Assembly: GCF_003583405.1 (NCBI RefSeq)
Contig: NZ_QXEC01000035.1
Span: 1-44,340, forward strand
DNA: 44,340 nucleotides
Direction: 5' to 3'
Source of the DNA: Micromonospora radicis
GTDB taxonomy: Bacteria; Actinomycetota; Actinomycetes; Mycobacteriales; Micromonosporaceae
The notes beneath the pieces are model-generated. The model made no database searches. It was not told the DNA's origin and saw only the letters and a list, made by a program, of their open reading frames with translations. Numbering within the stretch: position 1 is the stretch's first letter; the number at the start of each line of letters is the position of its first letter. Made by a program: the position numbers and the translations under genes. Below are positions 39,609-44,340 of the stretch, piece by piece.

Positions 39609-40571
39609 TCACCCGGTGGCGGCGCGGCGGGCGCGGGCCCGGCGGCGGCCCTCGTGCATGGCCTGCACCCGGGGCACCGGGATGGCCCGCCCCTCCTCGA
39701 CGAGGTCGGCGGGGAGAGCCTGCGGCGGCGGCATCAGCCGCACCCACGGATCCCGCTCGGCCAGCAGGCCCGGCGCGGTGCGGATGGTGAAGTCGGCCGG
39801 GGCCACCGACGCCAGGTCGGGCCAGGGCACCGGGAAGGAGACCGGTACGTCCGGACGCAGCCGTGGACTGTAGACGGAGACGACTGTCGCGCCCCCGCTG
39901 CGGGTCGGGTCGATGAAGACCCGGCCGCCCCGGTCATCCCGGATGAAGGCGGTGGTCGCCAGGGCCGGGTCCAGGCGTTCCGCCCGGGCGGCGAGGGCGC
40001 GGGTGGCGGCGGCCAACTGCTCGGCGTCCGGACCGGGGGCGACCGGGACGAAGACGTGCACCCCCTTGGCGCCGCTGGTCTTCACCGCACTGGTCAGGCC
40101 GACGTCGGCCAGCGCCTGCCGAACCAGCAGCGCCGCGGCCACCCCGGCGACGAAGCCGTCGCCCTCCGGCGGGTCGAGATCCAGCACCAGGTGGGTGGGG
40201 CGGCTCAGGTCGTCCACCGTGGCCAGGGTGGGGTGATACTCCACCGCGCGCTGGTTGGCGAACCAGAGCAGGGTACGCCGGTCGTCGCAGAGCCCGTACG
40301 CGATCTCCCGCCGGGATGCCTCGGCCCAGACCGTCTCCCGACGTATCCAGTCCGGGGTGTAGCGGGGCAGGTTCTTCTGCATGAACGGCGGCTGACCGGG
40401 ACGCACCCGGACCACCGACAGCGGTCGACCGCGCAGCTGCGGTACCAGCCGGTCGGCCACCGCGTCGAGGTAGTCGACCAGGTCGCGCTTTGTCGCACCG
40501 GACCCGTCGAACAGCGGCTGGTCCAGGTTGGTCAGCGCCACCCCGTCCCTGGTCTCCTCGGCCCCGCCCAT
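39609..40571 (-). CDS. Stand-alone LigD-type polymerase/primase domain protein
   Basis: The protein matches the archaeo-eukaryotic primase-like polymerase domain of LigD, which fills gaps during Ku-dependent end joining. Visible motifs are 'PFMQKNLPRYTPDWI' near the N-terminus, the metal-binding DxD in 'LVLDLDPPEGDGF' (Asp131 and Asp133), 'TSGAKGVHVFVP' and the third acid in 'GRVFIDPTRSGG' (Asp221). The length of 320 residues covers only the polymerase domain; there is no ligase or phosphoesterase part, and no Ku gene in the window. The ATG at 40569-40571 begins the conserved region. The frame is open much further upstream, but that part is a shadow of the next gene. Actinobacteria often have several such paralogues. 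Confidence 0.9.
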   Translation of the reverse strand: MGGAEETRDGVALTNLDQPLFDGSGATKRDLVDYLDAVADRLVPQLRGRPLSVVRVRPGQPPFMQKNLPRYTPDWIRRETVWAEASRREIAYGLCDDRRTLLWFANQRAVEYHPTLATVDDLSRPTHLVLDLDPPEGDGFVAGVAAALLVRQALADVGLTSAVKTSGAKGVHVFVPVAPGPDAEQLAAATRALAARAERLDPALATTAFIRDDRGGRVFIDPTRSGGATVVSVYSPRLRPDVPVSFPVPWPDLASVAPADFTIRTAPGLLAERDPWVRLMPPPQALPADLVEEGRAIPVPRVQAMHEGRRRARARRAATG

Positions 40572-40627
40572 CCGACCACCATCCCCGCCCGGGGCCCGGC
40601 GGTCAACCGGAACACGGGGTGCGGCGC

Positions 40628-41398
40628 TCAGGCGAGTTGGCGGCCCGCGGCCACGGTGGCGAGCAGCCGGGCGGTGTGGGCCTGGGTCGCCGCGTACAGG
40701 CCGGGGCCGTAGCTGACCCGGGCCACGCCGAGCGCCGCCAACTCGGGCGGCGTGGGGGCGGCCGGGTGGGCCAGTACGTTCACCGGGGCGTCCACCGCCG
40801 CGACGAAGGTACGCAGCTCGGCGGGGTCGGCGAGCATGATCGGGTAGACGCAGTCCGCGCCGGCGGCCAGGTAGGCCCGGGCACGTTCGATCGCCGCGTC
40901 GAGCCGCCCGGCCGGGTCGCCGCCGGCCCGTAGGAAGACGTCCACCCGGGCGTTGACGACGATCGGCACGCCGGCCGCGTCGGCCGCCGCCCGGACCCCG
41001 GCCAGCAGCTCGACCTGCGCCTGCGGGGACACCAGGGTGCCGACGCCCGGCGCGGAGTCCTCCAGGTTCAGCCCGACCGCTCCGGCGTCGAGCAGCCGCC
41101 GCACCAGCTCGGCCGGGGGCAGCCGGTAGCCCCGTTCCAGGTCGGCGGTGACCGGTACGTCCACCGCTCGGCTGATCCGGGCCACGGCGGCGAACATCTC
41201 CTCCACCGGGGTGTCCTCGCCGTCGGCGTACCCGAGGGACTCGGCGACCGCGGCGCTGCCGGTGGCGACCGCGGCGAAGCCGGCCGCGACCACCGCGCGG
41301 GCCGAGCCGGCGTCCCAGGCGTTCGGCAGCACCAGCGGGTCGCCGGGTCGGTGCAGGGTACGCAGCGCGATCGCGTGGTCCGCCGGAGTGCTGGTCAT
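40628..41398 (-). CDS. Isocitrate lyase/PEP-mutase family protein
   Basis: A TIM-barrel enzyme of the ICL/PEPM superfamily with 256 residues. It shows 'LVLPNAWDAGSARAVVAAGF', the metal-binding 'VTADLERGYRL' (in place of the DxDxGYG of PEP mutase), 'GAVGLNLEDSAPG' and 'VVNARVDVFL'. The catalytic KKCGH loop of true isocitrate and methylisocitrate lyases is not visible. The family includes lyases and mutases forming or breaking C-C or C-P bonds; the exact substrate is unknown. Divergently oriented from the TetR gene, with the double operator between them, so it may belong to that regulon (inference). Confidence 0.85.
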   Translation of the reverse strand: MTSTPADHAIALRTLHRPGDPLVLPNAWDAGSARAVVAAGFAAVATGSAAVAESLGYADGEDTPVEEMFAAVARISRAVDVPVTADLERGYRLPPAELVRRLLDAGAVGLNLEDSAPGVGTLVSPQAQVELLAGVRAAADAAGVPIVVNARVDVFLRAGGDPAGRLDAAIERARAYLAAGADCVYPIMLADPAELRTFVAAVDAPVNVLAHPAAPTPPELAALGVARVSYGPGLYAATQAHTARLLATVAAGRQLA

Positions 41399-41476
41399 GG
41401 AGCCGATTCTCGGTGGCGCTCGGGGTGGTCCGGAGAGCCAATCCGCAGCCGGTGGTTGTGGCGAACGCCACTGATC

Positions 41477-41490
41477 TGACCGAACGGTCA
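41477..41490. promoter_or_regulatory. Operator 1: imperfect palindrome TGACCGAACGGTCA
   Basis: A 14-bp palindrome with mismatch only at the centre, identical in its arms to operator 2. It lies about 35 bp before the TetR start and 79 bp before the divergent ICL/PEPM gene. A likely TetR-family dimer site. Confidence 0.7.
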
Positions 41491-41495
41491 GCCTC

Positions 41496-41509
41496 TGACC
41501 GATCGGTCA
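41496..41509. promoter_or_regulatory. Operator 2: perfect palindrome TGACCGATCGGTCA
   Basis: A perfect 14-bp palindrome (16 bp with the flanking C and G), centred 19 bp from operator 1, about two helical turns, so both sites lie on nearly the same DNA face. It is 15 bp upstream of the TetR start codon, ideal for autorepression. Confidence 0.8.
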
Positions 41510-41524
41510 GGCATGCTGTAGGCC

Positions 41525-42073
41525 ATGGCCCGCACCACCCCGCAGAAGCATGACGAGATCCTGGCCGCCGCGGCCCGACGCTTCGGCGTCACCGGCTACC
41601 GGGGCACCTCGTTGCAGGACATCGCCAGCGAGGTGGGCTGCTCCAAGGCCGCGGTGCTCTACCACTTCGCCAACAAGGAGGCCATCCTCACCGAGCTGAT
41701 GGCCCCGGCGATCGAGGTGCTGCGCGCGCTCGACCGGCGGATCGCCGCCGAGTCGGACCCGGAGTCGGCCCAGCGGGTCGCCGCCGAGGGCTTCGTGGCT
41801 CTCGCGATCCGCTTCCGTGGCGAGATCGCCCTGCTCCGCGGGGAGTTCCCGGCGCTGCTGCAACAGCCCGACTTCGCGCACGTCCAACAGATCTCCGAAC
41901 GGCTGCTCGACGCCCTCGCCGCCCGGTCCGCCCGGGCCGCGGCCCGGATCACCGCGTTCGTGATGCTCGCCGGCATCGCCGAGACCTGCGGCGAGTTCGC
42001 CGACGTGTCCGACGACGAGCTGCGCGACGCCCTGCTGACACTGCTCCGGCGGGCGCTCGAACCCGTCCACTGA
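41525..42073 (+). CDS. TetR-family transcriptional regulator
   Basis: The 182-residue protein has the N-terminal TetR helix-turn-helix: 'EILAAAARRFGVTGYRGTSL' followed by 'QDIASEVGCSKAAVLYHF' and 'ANKEAILTEL' (about residues 10-58). The C-terminal ligand domain is all-helical and Ala/Leu-rich, without recognised specificity. The ATG is at 41525. Two tandem palindromes stand directly before it, so it very likely represses itself. The MMPL exporter begins 35 nt downstream on the same strand and should be its main target. A lipid or drug ligand is a usual arrangement for such pairs. Confidence 0.93.
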   Translation: MARTTPQKHDEILAAAARRFGVTGYRGTSLQDIASEVGCSKAAVLYHFANKEAILTELMAPAIEVLRALDRRIAAESDPESAQRVAAEGFVALAIRFRGEIALLRGEFPALLQQPDFAHVQQISERLLDALAARSARAAARITAFVMLAGIAETCGEFADVSDDELRDALLTLLRRALEPVH

Positions 42074-42108
42074 CCCGTCCCACATCCACGACCGAGGGAA
42101 AGGACCTC

Positions 42109-44340
42109 ATGGCGACCCTGCTATACCGGCTTGGCCGGGGCTCGATGCGCCGACGGCGACTCGTCGCCGCCATCTGGCTCGTCGTACTCGTCGGGCTCGG
42201 CCTGGCCGCGGCGACCCTGCGCGGCCCGACGGCCAGCAACTTCACCATGCCCGGCACCGAGTCCCAGCGCGCGCTCGACCTGCTCGCCGAGCAGTTCCCG
42301 GCGGCGGCCGGTGCGACCGGCACCATCGCGGTCAAGGCGCCCGGACCGGGCCAACTCGGCACGCCCGAGGGTCAGGCGGTGGTCCAGACGATCACCGAGG
42401 AGGCGACGACCGTACCGGGTGTGGTCGCCGCGGTGAACCCGTTCCAGGTCGGCGCCGTCTCCCCCGACGGCCAGTACGCGCTGGTGCAGGTGCAGTTCAG
42501 CGACGGCGCGGACGCGGTGACCGAGGAACAGCGGGACGCCTACGAGGAGGTCGGCGCCCAGGCGCGGACGCAGGGCTGGCAGGTCGCCCCCGGCGGCGAG
42601 GTGCTCAACACCGAGCCCGAGGTCGGCTCCACCGAGGCGATCGGTGTCGCGGTGGCGTTGGTGGTCCTGATCGTCACCTTCGGCTCCCTGGTAGCCGCCG
42701 GCATGACCATGCTCAACGCGCTGATCGGCGTCGGCGTCGGCATGGCCGGCCTCTTCGCGCTCAGCGGCGCGGTGGAGCTGACCAGCACCGCGCCGATCCT
42801 GGCGCTGATGCTCGGCCTGGCCGTCGGCATCGACTACTCGCTCTTCATCACCTCCCGTTACCGGCAGAACCTGCTGGACGGGGTGCCCGCCGACGAGGCC
42901 GTCGGCCGGGCGGTCGGCACCGCCGGCTCGGCGGTGGTCTTCGCCGGAGCGACCGTGGTCATCGCGCTGGCCAGCCTGGCCGTGGTGAACATCCCGTTCC
43001 TCACCGTCATGGGTCTGGCCGCCGCCGGCACGGTGACCGTCGCGGTGCTGGTGGCGATCACCCTCCAACCCGCCCTGCTCGGCTTCGCCGGTAGCCGGGT
43101 GCTGCCGCGCCGGCTGCGCTCGACGGTCCGGTCGGCCGACAACGGCGACAGCCGGGCCGCCGACGGCACCTCGACCGAGCACACGGGGGCGGAGGCGGCC
43201 ACCATCGCCGGTGAGGACCGCTCGACCTTCGGGTTCCGCTGGGCCCGGCTGGTCACCCGCTTCCGGATCCCGGTGATCCTGGTCGGCGTACTCGGTCTCG
43301 GGTTGCTGGCACTGCCCGCGCCGGACATGCGGCTCGCGCTGCCGGACGCCGGTACGGCCCCGGTCGGCTCCCCCGCCCGGGTCTCCAACGACCTGATCAC
43401 CGAGGGCTTCGGGCCCGGCTTCACCGGCCGCCTCGCGGTGGTCGTGGCCGGCGACGACGCCGAGGCCACCGCCGCGGCGATCCCGCAGGTGACCGGCCTC
43501 ATCCAGGGAACGGAGAACGTGCTGGCGGTGGCGCCGCCGCAGCTGAGCCCGGACGGCCGGACCGCGCTGCTCGGGGTGATCCCGCAGACCGGCCCGACCG
43601 ACCCGGCCACCGAGACGATGGTGCACGACATCCGTACCGCCGTCGCCGACGTACCCGGCGCCGACGTGCTGCTGACCGGCGTGACGGCGATCGGGATCGA
43701 CATCTCGGAGAAACTCTCCGACGCGATGCCGGTCTACCTGGCGCTGGTGGTCGGGCTGTCGATCCTGCTGCTGATGTTGGTGTTCCGGTCGCTGCTGGTG
43801 CCGGTCAAGGCGGCGCTGGGCTTCCTGCTCACCGTCGCGGCCACGTTCGGCCTCACGGTGGCGGTGTTCCAGCAGGGGCACCTCGCCGACCTGGTCGGCC
43901 TGGACACGCCCGCCCCGCTGATCAGCTTCCTGCCGATCCTGCTGATCGGCATCCTGTTCGGCCTGGCCATGGACTACGAGGTGTTCCTGGTCTCCCGGAT
44001 GCGGGAGGACTTCGTCCACGGCGACACCGCCCAGCAGGCCACCGTCAACGGGATGGGGCACGGCGCCCGGGTGGTCACCGCCGCCGCGCTGATCATGACC
44101 TCGGTCTTCGGCGGCTTCGTCTTCCTCGACGACCCGGTGATCAAGTCGATGGGCTTCGCGCTGGCCGTCGGCGTGGCGATCGACGCCTTCGTGGTCCGGA
44201 TGACCATCGTCCCGGCGGTGATGTCCCTGCTCGGCAAGGCCGCCTGGTGGCTGCCGGGCTGGCTGGACCGGCTGCTGCCGAACGTCGACATCGAGGGCGA
44301 GAAGCTGCGCGCCCGACTCAACGAGAAGGTGCCGGTCTAA
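42109..44340 (+). CDS. MMPL-family (RND superfamily) exporter
   Basis: A 743-residue transporter, complete with its TAA as the last codon of the window. Helix 1 ('LVAAIWLVVLVGLGLAAATL') is followed by an extracytoplasmic loop, then two MMPL membrane blocks with the proton-relay signatures 'GLAVGIDYSLFITSRYRQNL' and 'GLAMDYEVFLVSRMREDF'. The Gly-Ile/Met-Asp-Tyr signature is that of active MMPL pumps. A polar loop with 'SADNGDSRAADGTSTEHTG' joins the halves. Substrates are typically lipids, siderophores or drugs; none can be named here. AAAGGA precedes the ATG by about 6 nt, and the gene is probably cotranscribed with the TetR gene. Confidence 0.93.
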   Translation: MATLLYRLGRGSMRRRRLVAAIWLVVLVGLGLAAATLRGPTASNFTMPGTESQRALDLLAEQFPAAAGATGTIAVKAPGPGQLGTPEGQAVVQTITEEATTVPGVVAAVNPFQVGAVSPDGQYALVQVQFSDGADAVTEEQRDAYEEVGAQARTQGWQVAPGGEVLNTEPEVGSTEAIGVAVALVVLIVTFGSLVAAGMTMLNALIGVGVGMAGLFALSGAVELTSTAPILALMLGLAVGIDYSLFITSRYRQNLLDGVPADEAVGRAVGTAGSAVVFAGATVVIALASLAVVNIPFLTVMGLAAAGTVTVAVLVAITLQPALLGFAGSRVLPRRLRSTVRSADNGDSRAADGTSTEHTGAEAATIAGEDRSTFGFRWARLVTRFRIPVILVGVLGLGLLALPAPDMRLALPDAGTAPVGSPARVSNDLITEGFGPGFTGRLAVVVAGDDAEATAAAIPQVTGLIQGTENVLAVAPPQLSPDGRTALLGVIPQTGPTDPATETMVHDIRTAVADVPGADVLLTGVTAIGIDISEKLSDAMPVYLALVVGLSILLLMLVFRSLLVPVKAALGFLLTVAATFGLTVAVFQQGHLADLVGLDTPAPLISFLPILLIGILFGLAMDYEVFLVSRMREDFVHGDTAQQATVNGMGHGARVVTAAALIMTSVFGGFVFLDDPVIKSMGFALAVGVAIDAFVVRMTIVPAVMSLLGKAAWWLPGWLDRLLPNVDIEGEKLRARLNEKVPV

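Noticed and set aside
40572..41471. Long upstream extension of the LigD-like frame
   Set aside because: It runs opposite-phase through the ICL/PEPM gene and resembles nothing. The polymerase domain begins at 40571.
42121..44061. 646-codon minus-strand frame opposite the MMPL gene
   Set aside because: Low-complexity Asp/His/Gly/Gln-rich shadow frame. The MMPL reading on the other strand has unmistakable motifs.

Overview
The window is a 44.3 kb piece of a high-GC actinobacterial chromosome. Protein resemblance and the strong G/C bias at third codon positions suggest Micromonosporaceae (Micromonospora-like); this is an inference from family recognition, not a database result. Most genes lie on the minus strand and form a conserved core-genome block, read from right to left: argS, lysA, hom, thrC, [RND pump, MFS], thrB, rho, rpmE, prfA, [GGDEF gene on the plus strand], prmC, threonylcarbamoyl-AMP synthase, low-molecular-weight phosphatase, penicillin-binding protein, [SDR gene, plus strand], glyA, atpI, AtpZ-like, atpBEFHAGD, [LCP gene], atpC, DUF2550. 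The same backbone is known from Mycobacterium tuberculosis (argS to Rv1312) and, in large part, from Streptomyces. The bracketed genes look like lineage-specific insertions into it.

Region by region. Positions 1-270 are intergenic with two stem-loops, one a perfect 26-bp inverted repeat. Positions 271-9373 hold the F1Fo ATP synthase genes. Here atpC is short (94 codons, essentially only the beta-sandwich domain) and is separated from atpD by a terminator and a LytR-CpsA-Psr gene. Positions 9540-19390 hold atpI, glyA, an SDR/DUF2867 gene, a class A PBP, a phosphatase, the t6A enzyme, prmC and a diguanylate cyclase. Positions 19388-24557 hold prfA, rpmE, rho and thrB. Positions 24687-29377 hold an MFS and an RND/SwrC-type exporter, and 29600-35091 hold thrC, hom, lysA and argS.

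From 35192 onward the window is more accessory and the plus strand is used more: a DUF3105/DUF305 pair of anchored extracytoplasmic proteins; a 750-bp repeat-rich intergenic region (strong terminator, three ~53-bp tandem repeats, a 27-bp perfect palindromic element, a 37-bp direct repeat); a degenerate IS630-like, probably domesticated, transposase-derived protein; tRNA-Arg(CCG); a small lipoprotein; a DoxX-like membrane protein; a stand-alone LigD-type polymerase domain; an ICL/PEP-mutase family enzyme; and a TetR regulator with two 14-bp palindromic operators next to an MMPL exporter that ends with the window.

Functionally the window combines energy coupling (ATP synthase), the aspartate-family amino-acid pathway (lysA, hom, thrC, thrB, with glyA in related one-carbon metabolism), translation (argS, prfA, prmC, rpmE, t6A synthesis, tRNA-Arg), transcription termination (rho), envelope construction (LCP, PBP) and three multidrug/lipid-type exporters. 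The most notable non-gene signals are the large palindromes at 163-231, 29488-29552 and 36960-37032. The first two share a 17-nt core, and the first and third share nearly the same arm/loop dimensions. They sit in 3' flanks of genes and may be an actinomycete repeat family. I see no convincing new multi-gene defence or biosynthetic system in the window.
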